From: Pseudomonadota bacterium
Lineage (GTDB): Bacteria; Pseudomonadota; Gammaproteobacteria; Burkholderiales; Burkholderiaceae_B
Reading direction: 5' to 3'
Assembly (NCBI GenBank): GCA_023439305.1
Contig: JAEXOO010000014.1
Location: 31,164 to 95,163, forward strand
Length of the DNA: 64,000 bases
Positions 1 through 7,537 of this stretch are shown one piece after another. Numbering within the stretch: position 1 is the stretch's first letter; each line of letters starts with the position of its first letter. The notes beneath the pieces were generated by a model. That model was not told where the DNA came from and searched no databases. It was given only the letters and a program-made list of their open reading frames with translations. Made by a program: the position numbers and the translations under genes.

Positions 1-615
1 ATCGAAACCCGGCTGGAAGCCGTGATCGGCGCCTACGCCGCTGTCTGCATGGCCACGGACCATCCCTCTGCCTACGATGCCGTCGTGGTGGGCGCATTCG
101 GCGATCCGGGTCTGCAGGGACTGAAAGAGCTGCTGGACACGCCCGTAGTCGGCATGACAGAAGCAGCGCTCATGAGCGCCGCCCTGCTGGGCCAGCGCTT
201 TTCCATTATTGCCATCTCCAACCGCATCCAGGCGTGGTACGCGGAGTGCGTGGCCTACAACGGAATGACATCGCGCTTGGCCAGCATACGCAGCCTGGAC
301 CAACCCCTGGCCGATGTGGGCAGCATCCAGCAGGATCATGGCCAGACGCTGCAGCGTCTGTGCCTGCAGGCCGTGAAAGAAGACGGTGCCGATGTGATCA
401 TCCTGGCCGGCGCGCCGCTGGCTGGATTGGCGCGCAGCCTGCAAGGCACCCTGCCTGTACCCGTGGTCGATGGCGTCTCCAGCGCTGTCCGGCATTGCCA
501 GACCCTGTACGCCCTGCAGGCGGGCACAGCCTGCGCCGGCAGTTTCGCGCGCCCGCCGCTCAAGCCCAACACCGGCCTGCCCGCCGGACTGGCGGCGCAG
601 CTGAGCGGCCGATAA
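1..615 (+). CDS. Aspartate/glutamate/hydantoin racemase family protein, 5' end missing
   Basis: The reading frame is open from base 1, so the start codon lies before the window; about 204 residues are visible. The sequence has the Asp/Glu-racemase layout: an AFGDPGL segment, then PVVGMTEAA, and a C-terminal ILAGAPLAGLA segment followed by PVVDGVSSA. In two-cysteine racemases of this superfamily the first and second of these segments carry the catalytic cysteines; here both positions are alanine or glycine. A racemase mechanism is therefore doubtful and the substrate is unknown. I recall related Cys-less sequences in other Burkholderiales, so this is probably a subfamily and not a decayed gene. 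Confidence 0.8.
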   Translation: METRLEAVIGAYAAVCMATDHPSAYDAVVVGAFGDPGLQGLKELLDTPVVGMTEAALMSAALLGQRFSIIAISNRIQAWYAECVAYNGMTSRLASIRSLDQPLADVGSIQQDHGQTLQRLCLQAVKEDGADVIILAGAPLAGLARSLQGTLPVPVVDGVSSAVRHCQTLYALQAGTACAGSFARPPLKPNTGLPAGLAAQLSGR

Positions 616-653
616 GCCCGCATCCATCACTAGCGACAGCGCACAGTTTCTGC

Positions 654-1121
654 TCAGCGCCGCTGCTGGCTCTCCAGCGTCACTTCTTTCTGCGCCTGGC
701 GCTCCTGCTCGGGCCAGACGCTCTTGATGTAGGCCAGTACAGCCACGATGTCCTGATCGGGCAGGACACCGGCATAGGCCGGCATGTCGCTGCGATAGCC
801 CTGGGGCGCAGTGCGTCCCGGAACCAGACCGTTACGGGTGATGTCCAGCAGTACGGCGTCGGCATGATGCCAGGTGTGTCCACTGGCGTCGTGTGGGGGG
901 GCCGGCAGACGGCCGTCAGGAAGGCGGCGGCGCCAATCGGGCTGGCCTTCCAATTGCGCCCCGTGACAGGAGGCGCAATTCTGCGCATAAACAAGTTTGC
1001 CGCGCAGCACCAGCGCCTGGTCATCCGGAGATATATAAGAAGCGGACGGTCCTGACAAGGCCGCGTAAGCAAGCGCTGCCAAGGCCGTCGCTCCGCCCAG
1101 CCACAGGTATTTTTTATGCAT
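654..1121 (-). CDS. Class I c-type cytochrome, membrane-anchored or secreted
   Basis: A 155-residue protein when started at the MHKKYLW methionine; an in-frame ATG seven codons upstream (1142) is the alternative. An N-terminal hydrophobic segment (about residues 5-23) acts as signal peptide or anchor. The haem-binding CASCH motif is at residues 49-53, and a SDMPAYAG segment downstream probably supplies the axial methionine. It is a periplasmic electron carrier. It stands alone on the minus strand downstream of the tRNA-Arg terminator, so it should have its own promoter between about 1142 and 1197. The redox partner cannot be told from the sequence. Confidence 0.85.
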   Translation of the reverse strand: MHKKYLWLGGATALAALAYAALSGPSASYISPDDQALVLRGKLVYAQNCASCHGAQLEGQPDWRRRLPDGRLPAPPHDASGHTWHHADAVLLDITRNGLVPGRTAPQGYRSDMPAYAGVLPDQDIVAVLAYIKSVWPEQERQAQKEVTLESQQRR

Positions 1122-1197
1122 GGCAGAGATGATGCTGATCAATGATTAGTGGGCTCTCCGAACCTTACCATGCTCATCAAGCTTGCATGCGGGCAAT

Positions 1198-1227
1198 AAA
1201 AAAGCAGCCTTAAAGGCTGCTTTTTTA
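1198..1227 (-). terminator. Intrinsic terminator after tRNA-Arg
   Basis: A GCAGCCT/AGGCTGC stem with a three-base loop, flanked by A-rich and T-rich tracts. It lies just downstream of the 3' end of the minus-strand tRNA and ahead of the cytochrome gene, so it most likely ends the tRNA transcript. The symmetric A/T tracts would let it work in both directions. Confidence 0.8.
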
Positions 1228-1235
1228 TTGCATTC

Positions 1236-1310
1236 TGGCGCGACCGACAGGAATCGAACCTGTATCGAGAGCTTCGGAAACTCTAATTCTATCCATTGAA
1301 CTACGGTCGC
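1236..1310 (-). tRNA. tRNA-Arg, anticodon CCG
   Basis: The minus strand folds into a full cloverleaf: acceptor stem GCGACCG/CGGTCGC, an anticodon stem AGAGT/GCTCT with loop TTCCGAA (anticodon CCG, reading CGG codons), and a T arm containing GGTTCGATTCC. A G discriminator base and an encoded CCA follow the acceptor stem (plus-strand TGG at 1236-1238). No integrase or duplicated attachment site is visible beside it. Confidence 0.97.
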
Positions 1311-1550
1311 CAAGTTCGCTATTGTAGCCCGAGATCGGATTTTTTTTCAGCAACTATCCGCTGTACGCATAAGCGGCTTTGCAAGATGCGAATACAAGAG
1401 CGGCACACTTCGTTATAATCGGTGGTTGCGCGACCCGGGTACGTGTGAAGACACGCGCCCGCACGCTCGAATATTCGCAGGCGCAAGCCTTCGCTGGCGG
1501 CCATTATTGGCCCTCCCGTCTTTTCTTGTACGAACTCGCAGGATCCGATA

Positions 1551-2453
1551 ATGAGCAACACGGAACAAAAACCCGAAGAACACAACGAGGGTCACCAAGC
1601 CATGATCAAAACCCCTAAACAATTGCTCGTGACCGTGGCTCTGGCATTTCTGGTGCCCATCGCGATCATTGTCATGCTGGTCAATCTGGTCACGGCCACC
1701 ATGGGCAGCGGTGCCGGCTCCAACGCCTTGTCGCCCGAAGCCATCGCCGAACGCATTCAGCCTGTCGCCGGCTTCAAGCTGGTGGACGCCAACGCCGTCA
1801 AGGAACTGAAAACCGGCCAGCAAGTGTATGAAACAACCTGTACGGCATGTCACGGCGCCGGCATTGCCGGTGCGCCCAAATTCGGCGACAAAGGTGCCTG
1901 GGCCGGCCTGATCAAGCAAGGCCAGCCCGCCTTGGTGGACGCCGCCATTCACGGTATCCGCGCCATGCCCCCCAAGGGCGGCAACCCCTCGCTGGACGAC
2001 GTGGAAGTGGCCCGTGCCGTGGTCTACATGGCCAATGCCGCCGGCGCTGACTTCAAGGAACCCGAAGCGCCCGGCGCTGCAGGAGCCGACGCCAAAGCCG
2101 AGGACAAGCCTGCCGACGTAAATACCGCCGCCAAGGCCAGCGAAGCCCCCAAGGCTGCCGAACCCGCCACCGAAAAACCAGCGGCTGCCGCGGCAGCCGA
2201 CACCGCCAAGGTCGATCCCGCCGGCATCAAGCTGTACGACACCGTCTGCTTCGCCTGCCACGCTGCCGGCATCGCCGGTGCGCCCAAGTTCGGCGATCAA
2301 GCCGCCTGGAAGCCCTACATCGAATCCGGCATGGACACCATGGTTCAGAAGGCCATCCACGGCGTAGGCGCCATGCCTCCCCGAGGCGGGTCGCAAGCGT
2401 CGGACGACGAAATTCGCGCTGCTGTCCAGCACATGGTCAACGCGGCCAAGTAA
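1551..2453 (+). CDS. Two-domain dihaem cytochrome c5-type protein
   Basis: A 300-residue protein with one N-terminal membrane segment (about residues 24-46) and two homologous cytochrome c domains. Haem motifs are CTACH (97-101) and CFACH (233-237). Each is followed by the repeated segment GIAGAPKFGD and later by an AMPP segment that probably gives the methionine ligand. The domains are joined by an Ala/Lys/Pro/Glu-rich linker (about 165-220). The duplicated segments point to internal gene duplication. It is expected to be a membrane-tethered periplasmic electron carrier to a terminal oxidase. It is unlike the MauG dihaem enzyme, which belongs to the cytochrome c peroxidase family. Confidence 0.9.
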   Translation: MSNTEQKPEEHNEGHQAMIKTPKQLLVTVALAFLVPIAIIVMLVNLVTATMGSGAGSNALSPEAIAERIQPVAGFKLVDANAVKELKTGQQVYETTCTACHGAGIAGAPKFGDKGAWAGLIKQGQPALVDAAIHGIRAMPPKGGNPSLDDVEVARAVVYMANAAGADFKEPEAPGAAGADAKAEDKPADVNTAAKASEAPKAAEPATEKPAAAAAADTAKVDPAGIKLYDTVCFACHAAGIAGAPKFGDQAAWKPYIESGMDTMVQKAIHGVGAMPPRGGSQASDDEIRAAVQHMVNAAK

Positions 2454-2470
2454 TATCGGCTGCGCCCACG

Positions 2471-2506
2471 AAAAAGCCCGCTTCACTGAAGCGGGCTTTT
2501 TTTATA
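2471..2506. terminator. Bidirectional intrinsic terminator
   Basis: An AAAAAGCCCGCTTCA/TGAAGCGGGCTTTTT hairpin with a T-run on both strands, placed between the convergent cytochrome gene (plus) and 3-hydroxyacyl-CoA dehydrogenase gene (minus). It can terminate both. Confidence 0.9.
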
Positions 2507-2542
2507 TCAGCAGGCCAACATCATGGCCTGCAAGCCGTTGCT

Positions 2543-4078
2543 TTACTGCGCCCGGCATTGCGGCAAGGCCGTCAGGGACAAGCCCAATTGCACTCGGCGC
2601 TGCAGCCAAGGGCTGGCACGATAGCGCATGTCACCCGTCACGACCTGCAAAGTATGCAAAACATCCAGCAAGTCGCGCGAGCCGACCGCGTCGCCCATGG
2701 ACAGAGGGCCATTATGCGGATAGCCCAGGCCCAGGCGCACAGCGGCGTCAATGTCCGAGGGCGTGGCGATCTGCTGCTGCGCGATGTCGCTGGCGATGTT
2801 CACGATGGTGGCCACCAGGCGCTGCGCCACAAAGCCGGCAGAATCTTCGATCACGCTGACGGCCGTGCCGTCCCGTGCCAACAAGGCCCAGGCTTGATCC
2901 CGCCATTGAGGCGTCGTGGCGGCCGAACACATCAGCACGCGGCGGCGCCCCTGTTCCAGCCCGAACAACGTATCCAGGGCCACGGCGCGGGCCGGATCCA
3001 ATCCATGTCGGGCCACCAAGGTAGCGACATCCTCGCCGTAAGGCGTCAACAGTATCAAGGCGTCGGCAGGCGGCTGCTCGCCCTGCACTACCGTCGCCCC
3101 CAACTGAGCAAGCAGATGCTGCGCCCGCTCGCGACCCTGCGCGTGATAAGGCGCTACCCAGACAGCGGCCGTTTGCTCGAGCACCGGCGCGGCAGGCTCG
3201 TCAGGTAACTGCTTCTTGCCATCCACATAGGTATAGAAGCCTTCGCCGCTCTTGCGTCCGAACAGCTTGCCAGCGTGGCGCACCGCCGTGATCGGCGAAG
3301 GGCGGAAGCGGGGCTCGTCATAGAATTGCCGATAAATGGACTCCATCACCGGATGGGACACATCCAGGGCGGTCAGATCCAGCAACTCGAACGGCCCCAT
3401 GCGAAAACCGGCCTGTTCTCGCATGATGGCGTCGATCTGGTAGAACGGCGCCACGCATTCCTGAGCGATCTTCAGTCCTTCGATATTCATGCCGCGTCCA
3501 GCATGGTTCACGATGAAGCCGGGCATGTCCTTCGCGCGTACCGGGGTATGGCCCATATCGCGCGAGACCTGCATCAACGCATCACCTACCTCGGACCGGG
3601 TGCGCAGGCCGTCAATGACCTCCACAACCTTCATCAAGGGGACGGGATTGAAGAAGTGATAGCCCGCCACGCGTTCGGGGTGGCGGCATGCCTGAGCAAT
3701 CGCGGTGATCGACAGGGACGAGGTATTGGAGGCCAGCACGCAGTCGGGCGACACGATATCTTCCAGCTGCTGCAGCAGGCCTTGCTTGACATCCAGCCGC
3801 TCCACAATGGCTTCAACTACCAGGTCGGCGCCGGCCAAGTCCTGCAGATCCGACGCCACCTGCAGGCCGGCCTGCGCGGTTTGGATCTGCTCGGCGCTGA
3901 GCTTGCCCTTTTCCTGCAGACGACGCCAGACCGAGCGCAAGTCCGCCAGGGCAGCCTGCACGGAATCGGGATTCACGTCGTACAACCAGACCTGCTTGCC
4001 TGCCTGGGCGGCAATCTGGGCGATGCCGCGCCCCATGGCGCCGGCGCCGACAATGCCGATGGTGTGTATCTGTTTCAT
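2543..4078 (-). CDS. 3-hydroxyacyl-CoA dehydrogenase (long, two C-terminal domains)
   Basis: Oxidises 3-hydroxyacyl-CoA to 3-oxoacyl-CoA with NAD in beta-oxidation-like pathways. The start chosen is MKQIHTIG (511 residues); it places the Rossmann motif GAGAMG at residues 11-16. Further family signatures are SNTSSLSI and GYHFFNPVPLMKVVEV, the latter carrying the catalytic histidine. After the first substrate-binding domain (FKRK-like GKLFGRKSGEGFY) there is a linker and a second 3HCDH C-terminal domain, as in PaaH/PaaC-type and FadB-independent enzymes. It lies 45 bp downstream of the CoA-transferase gene and is probably co-transcribed with it. The acyl chain cannot be named from sequence. Confidence 0.92.
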   Translation of the reverse strand: MKQIHTIGIVGAGAMGRGIAQIAAQAGKQVWLYDVNPDSVQAALADLRSVWRRLQEKGKLSAEQIQTAQAGLQVASDLQDLAGADLVVEAIVERLDVKQGLLQQLEDIVSPDCVLASNTSSLSITAIAQACRHPERVAGYHFFNPVPLMKVVEVIDGLRTRSEVGDALMQVSRDMGHTPVRAKDMPGFIVNHAGRGMNIEGLKIAQECVAPFYQIDAIMREQAGFRMGPFELLDLTALDVSHPVMESIYRQFYDEPRFRPSPITAVRHAGKLFGRKSGEGFYTYVDGKKQLPDEPAAPVLEQTAAVWVAPYHAQGRERAQHLLAQLGATVVQGEQPPADALILLTPYGEDVATLVARHGLDPARAVALDTLFGLEQGRRRVLMCSAATTPQWRDQAWALLARDGTAVSVIEDSAGFVAQRLVATIVNIASDIAQQQIATPSDIDAAVRLGLGYPHNGPLSMGDAVGSRDLLDVLHTLQVVTGDMRYRASPWLQRRVQLGLSLTALPQCRAQ

Positions 4079-4123
4079 GTTTATCAACCTGATCAATAAG
4101 CAAATAAAATACGAAAGTCGCCG

Positions 4124-5338
4124 CTAGTACGACAAGGCGGACATGTCATCGGGGTCCAGATCCAGAACCCGCGCCAGCACCTGGCGGGTATGCTCGCCCA
4201 GCCTGGGCGGCGCACTGCGGTACTGAACCGGCGTGTCCGACAGGCGCAAGGGGCTGGCTACCGAAGGCACGGCGGCGCCATCGTCGCGAGGCAACTCCAG
4301 GCGCAGTCCGCGCGCCAGCACCTGCGGATCTTCATAGACCTGGGCCAGGGTATTGATGGGGCCGGCCGGAATGCCGGCGGCCTCCAGCGTCTGCAGCCAG
4401 GCATCGCGAGGGCGGCTGCGCATGACCTGCGCCAGCAAGGGAACCAGAACCTCGCGATGCACCACTCGGCCGGCATTGCGCTCAAAACGAGGGTCCCGGG
4501 CCCATTCGGGGTGTCCCAGCGCCAGCGCAAAGCCGCGGAACTGGGCATCGTTGCCCACCGCCACGATCAGGTGGCCGTCGGCAGCCTCGAATACCTGGTA
4601 AGGCACCAGATTCTGATGCGCGTTGCCGGGCCGCTGCGGCGCCTGCCCCGTGGCCAGAAAGTTCATGTTCTGATTGGCCATCATGGCGACCTGACAATCC
4701 AGCAAAGCGATGTCCAGATGTTGTCCCAGGCCGCTGCGCTGGCGCTCCAGAACGGCGGCCAGAACGGCGACCGTGGCATACATGCCAGTCATGACATCCG
4801 CTACCGCCACGCCGGCCTTCTGCGGCTCGCCGCCCGGTTCACCGGTCAGGGACATCAGTCCGCCCAGGCCCTGAATCATGAAATCGTAGCCGGGCCTCGA
4901 TGCATAAGGGCCGGTCTGCCCGAACCCGGTAATGGAGCAATAGATCAAGGCAGGGTTGATGGCCTTGAGGGACTCGTAGTCCAGGCCGTATTTTTTCAGG
5001 CCGCCGACCTTGAAGTTCTCTACCAGGATGTCGCTGCGCGCGGCCAGCCGGCGCACCAGGTCGGCGCCGGCTGGAGTAGCAATATCCAGGGCTACCGACT
5101 CCTTGTTGCGGTTGGCCGCGCCGAAATAAGCCGCGTCCGCCGTGTCCGCTGCGTGGGCGTCTTTCAGATAGGGCGGCCCCCAGCCGCGGGTATCGTCCCC
5201 CACGCCGGGGCGTTCTATCTTGATGACTTCGGCGCCCAGATCAGCCAGATTCTGGGTGCACCAGGGCCCTGCCAGTACGCGTGTCAAATCCAGCACGCGC
5301 AATCCAGCCAGGGGAGCAGTTCGTACAGTCGTGGTCAT
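4124..5338 (-). CDS. Class III CoA-transferase (CaiB/BaiF family)
   Basis: A 404-residue enzyme expected to move CoA between carboxylic acids. The N-terminus LAGLRVLDLTRVLAGPWCTQ, the ENFKVGGLKKYGLDY segment and YDFMIQGLGG are typical of family III. The conserved aspartate that forms the aspartyl-CoA anhydride is most likely the one in GVAVADVMTG. The ATG at 5338 was preferred over an in-frame TTG at 5347 because it allows a spaced ribosome-binding site. It heads a two-gene minus-strand unit with the 3-hydroxyacyl-CoA dehydrogenase gene and is divergent from the nitronate monooxygenase gene, which suggests one catabolic locus with a shared regulatory region (5339-5580). Confidence 0.92.
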   Translation of the reverse strand: MTTTVRTAPLAGLRVLDLTRVLAGPWCTQNLADLGAEVIKIERPGVGDDTRGWGPPYLKDAHAADTADAAYFGAANRNKESVALDIATPAGADLVRRLAARSDILVENFKVGGLKKYGLDYESLKAINPALIYCSITGFGQTGPYASRPGYDFMIQGLGGLMSLTGEPGGEPQKAGVAVADVMTGMYATVAVLAAVLERQRSGLGQHLDIALLDCQVAMMANQNMNFLATGQAPQRPGNAHQNLVPYQVFEAADGHLIVAVGNDAQFRGFALALGHPEWARDPRFERNAGRVVHREVLVPLLAQVMRSRPRDAWLQTLEAAGIPAGPINTLAQVYEDPQVLARGLRLELPRDDGAAVPSVASPLRLSDTPVQYRSAPPRLGEHTRQVLARVLDLDPDDMSALSY

Positions 5339-5580
5339 AAACAGCAACGATCCAGAGAAGCTTTTGATTCTGCACCATTGCAGACAGTCCGGCGTGCGGA
5401 CAGAGCAAAGTGCTCATGCAATGGTCAGTTCGGCGGCGCGCCGTTTTGTCCGCGCCATGCGCCCAGCACCTGAAAACCATCCTAGAATAGCCAGAATAGA
5501 CCACCAGCGGCAGATGTTCCTTGCAGGACCCCGCTCAGGCTTGCCGGCGGGGCGCACCCCACTCTCAGGAGGCCCGGCCC

Positions 5581-6552
5581 ATGCCCTCGACCTTGACCCA
5601 GCAGCTCTACCAATCCTTGTCCCTGCCCGTCATGGCGGCGCCCATGTTCATCGTGTCCTGCCCGGCGCTGGTCATCGCCCAGTGCGCCAGCGGCATCATA
5701 GGTTCGGTGCCCGCCCTGAACGCCCGCCCCCAGGAACGGCTCAAAGACTGGCTGGACGAGATCGACGCCGCACTGGACGAACTGCGCCACCTCCATCCGG
5801 AACGCCGTATCGCCCCCTACGCCATCAACCACATCATCCACCAGTCCAACGACAGGCTGGAACTGGACATGTCGGTCTGCGCCGACCACAAAGTGCCACT
5901 GGTCATCACCAGCCTGCGCGCCCCCCAGGACATCGTCCCTCACGTGCATGCCTGGGGCGGCAAGGTCTTTCATGACGTCACTACCTTGCGCCACGCGGAA
6001 AAAGCGCTGGAGGCCGGCGTGGACGGCCTGATCGTCGTGGCCGCCGGCGCAGGCGGACACGCGGGCACGCTCAGTCCCTTCGTGCTGGTCAACGAAATCC
6101 GCCGCATCTTCGACGGCCCCATCGCCCTGTCCGGCGCCATGACACGCGGCCAGGACATCCTGGCTGCCCAGGCCATGGGCGCTGATCTGGCCTACATAGG
6201 CACGCGCTTTATCGCCAGCACCGAGGCCAATGCCTCGGACGACTACAAGAACATGATTGTGCGCGGCCGCGCCGCCGACATCGTCTACACCCCCTTCTTC
6301 ACAGGCATCCCCGGCAACTACCTGAAAGACAGCATACGCGCCGCCGGCCTGGATCCGGAACGCCTTGATCCCGAACACGCCACCAATACGCATTTCGGCT
6401 CGGGCAGCAGCAAAGCCTGGCGCGATATCTGGGGCGCCGGCCAGGGCATAGGCGGCATCGATGCCGTGCAGCCCACCGCACAGATCGTGGCCCAACTGCA
6501 ATCCGAATACCGCCAGGCGCGGCAGGCCTTGCTGGACTCGCCTTTCCCCTGA
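5581..6552 (+). CDS. Nitronate monooxygenase family FMN enzyme
   Basis: A 323-residue TIM-barrel flavoprotein. The start MPSTLTQQL is supported by AGGAGG nine bases upstream; a longer frame beginning at 5521 lacks this support. Family marks are PVMAAPMFIVS near the N-terminus, the glycine-rich AAGAGGHAG loop, the phosphate-binding GAMTRGQDI and GADLAYIGTRF segments. Nitronate monooxygenases oxidise nitroalkane anions; many homologues are annotated as 2-nitropropane dioxygenase without a known natural substrate. The coupling with an enoyl-CoA hydratase gene 16 bp downstream hints at a role tied to acyl-CoA chemistry, which remains inference. Confidence 0.88.
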   Translation: MPSTLTQQLYQSLSLPVMAAPMFIVSCPALVIAQCASGIIGSVPALNARPQERLKDWLDEIDAALDELRHLHPERRIAPYAINHIIHQSNDRLELDMSVCADHKVPLVITSLRAPQDIVPHVHAWGGKVFHDVTTLRHAEKALEAGVDGLIVVAAGAGGHAGTLSPFVLVNEIRRIFDGPIALSGAMTRGQDILAAQAMGADLAYIGTRFIASTEANASDDYKNMIVRGRAADIVYTPFFTGIPGNYLKDSIRAAGLDPERLDPEHATNTHFGSGSSKAWRDIWGAGQGIGGIDAVQPTAQIVAQLQSEYRQARQALLDSPFP

Positions 6553-6568
6553 TACGCCGGAGGCCGAC

Positions 6569-7312
6569 ATGATACGTACTCATGCCACCGAACACTGGCT
6601 GGAAATCACCCTGGACCGGCCCGAACGACGCAATGCCCTGACCAACGCCATGTACCAGGAACTGGCCGATGTCATTCAACAAGCCGACCGGCACCTTGCC
6701 TGGCGCGCCCTGATCCTGAACGGCGCCGGCGAGCATTTCTGTGCCGGCAATGACCTGTCCGAACTGTCCGAGGCGCGGACAGACGACGAGCCTCCTGCTA
6801 TCCGATTCCTGAAAGCGCTGGTGCAGGCCGACATCCCCATCATTGTCGCGCTCGAGGGTCACGCCGTCGGCATAGGCGTCACACTGCTGCTGCATGCAGA
6901 CTTCGTCTTTGCGGCCAGCGACGCCCGTCTGCGCATGCCCTTCACAGCCCTGGGATTATGCCCGGAAGGCGCATCCAGCCATCTTCTGGCCCAGATCGTC
7001 GGCCCGCGGCGCGCCAATCAATGGCTGCTGCAATCGCAGAGCTTCACCGCCGCGCAAGCCCTGCAGGACGGCCTGCTGACCGACCTGACCGACCCGGGCA
7101 ACAGCCTGGAAGCCGCACGCGCCTGCGCGCGTTCACTGGCTGAACAGCCGCCGCTGGCCCTGCGCGCCAGCAAGCGGCTGCTGCGCGCGCCTCAGCGCCA
7201 GACCCTGCTGGACGTGCTCGAGCGCGAGCGTCGGCTCTTTCTGCAATTGCTGCAAAGCGACGAGGCACGCCACATCCTGACGCAGCTCGCGCCCCGCCGC
7301 ACAAGCGGCTGA
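6569..7312 (+). CDS. Enoyl-CoA hydratase/isomerase family protein
   Basis: A 247-residue crotonase-fold enzyme. The start MIRTHATEH follows a GGAGG site at a proper distance. The CoA-binding and oxyanion segment HFCAGNDLSEL and the second oxyanion region, near MPFTALGLCPEGASSHLL, are present; the glutamate in the latter matches one of the two catalytic acids of hydratases. It forms a short plus-strand operon with the nitronate monooxygenase gene and lies opposite the CoA-transferase/hydroxyacyl-CoA dehydrogenase pair, so together they could activate, hydrate and oxidise a small carboxylic acid. Confidence 0.9.
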   Translation: MIRTHATEHWLEITLDRPERRNALTNAMYQELADVIQQADRHLAWRALILNGAGEHFCAGNDLSELSEARTDDEPPAIRFLKALVQADIPIIVALEGHAVGIGVTLLLHADFVFAASDARLRMPFTALGLCPEGASSHLLAQIVGPRRANQWLLQSQSFTAAQALQDGLLTDLTDPGNSLEAARACARSLAEQPPLALRASKRLLRAPQRQTLLDVLERERRLFLQLLQSDEARHILTQLAPRRTSG

Positions 7313-7448
7313 TGGCCTGAATTTTTAGTTAAATCATCAAACACTCGTCCGGCACTGCTGCAGCATCACCACACTCAAACCCTTGCCGGGCATGGCTTAC
7401 AGGTAAAACAGGGTATGCCGGAATTTTTTTTGCCCAAACGAAAAAAAA

Positions 7449-7462
7449 TTCTTGCGCAAGAA
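7449..7462. repeat. Perfect 14-bp palindrome in the gltB leader
   Basis: TTCTTGCGCAAGAA, set in a strikingly A/T-rich stretch (about 7424-7490) with A-runs on both sides, upstream of gltB. It may be an operator or part of the leader RNA. On the minus strand it resembles a hairpin followed by a T-run, but no minus-strand gene ends here. Confidence 0.4.
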
Positions 7463-7537
7463 AAAAAAAACGCTGTATTTTATTTTTTGCGCTGCAACAA
7501 ATGCAACGCCTCACACTGTTCTTTGCGGATGCCCCCC

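Noticed and set aside
1236..1310. tRNA-Arg as an integration site of a genomic island
   Set aside because: No integrase gene, no repeated 3' tRNA end and no phage or plasmid genes on either side.
1551..2453. MauG-like TTQ maturation enzyme
   Set aside because: Although dihaem, it consists of two duplicated cytochrome c5 domains with a membrane anchor and lacks the length and peroxidase-type features of MauG.
1413..2486. Long minus-strand frame opposite the dihaem cytochrome gene
   Set aside because: Gly/His-rich shadow of a GC-rich gene; the plus-strand frame has two haem motifs, a membrane anchor and a terminator.
5482..6570. Long minus-strand frame opposite the nitronate monooxygenase gene
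   Set aside because: Low-complexity shadow without recognisable motifs; the plus-strand frame is a clear FMN enzyme with a good ribosome-binding site.
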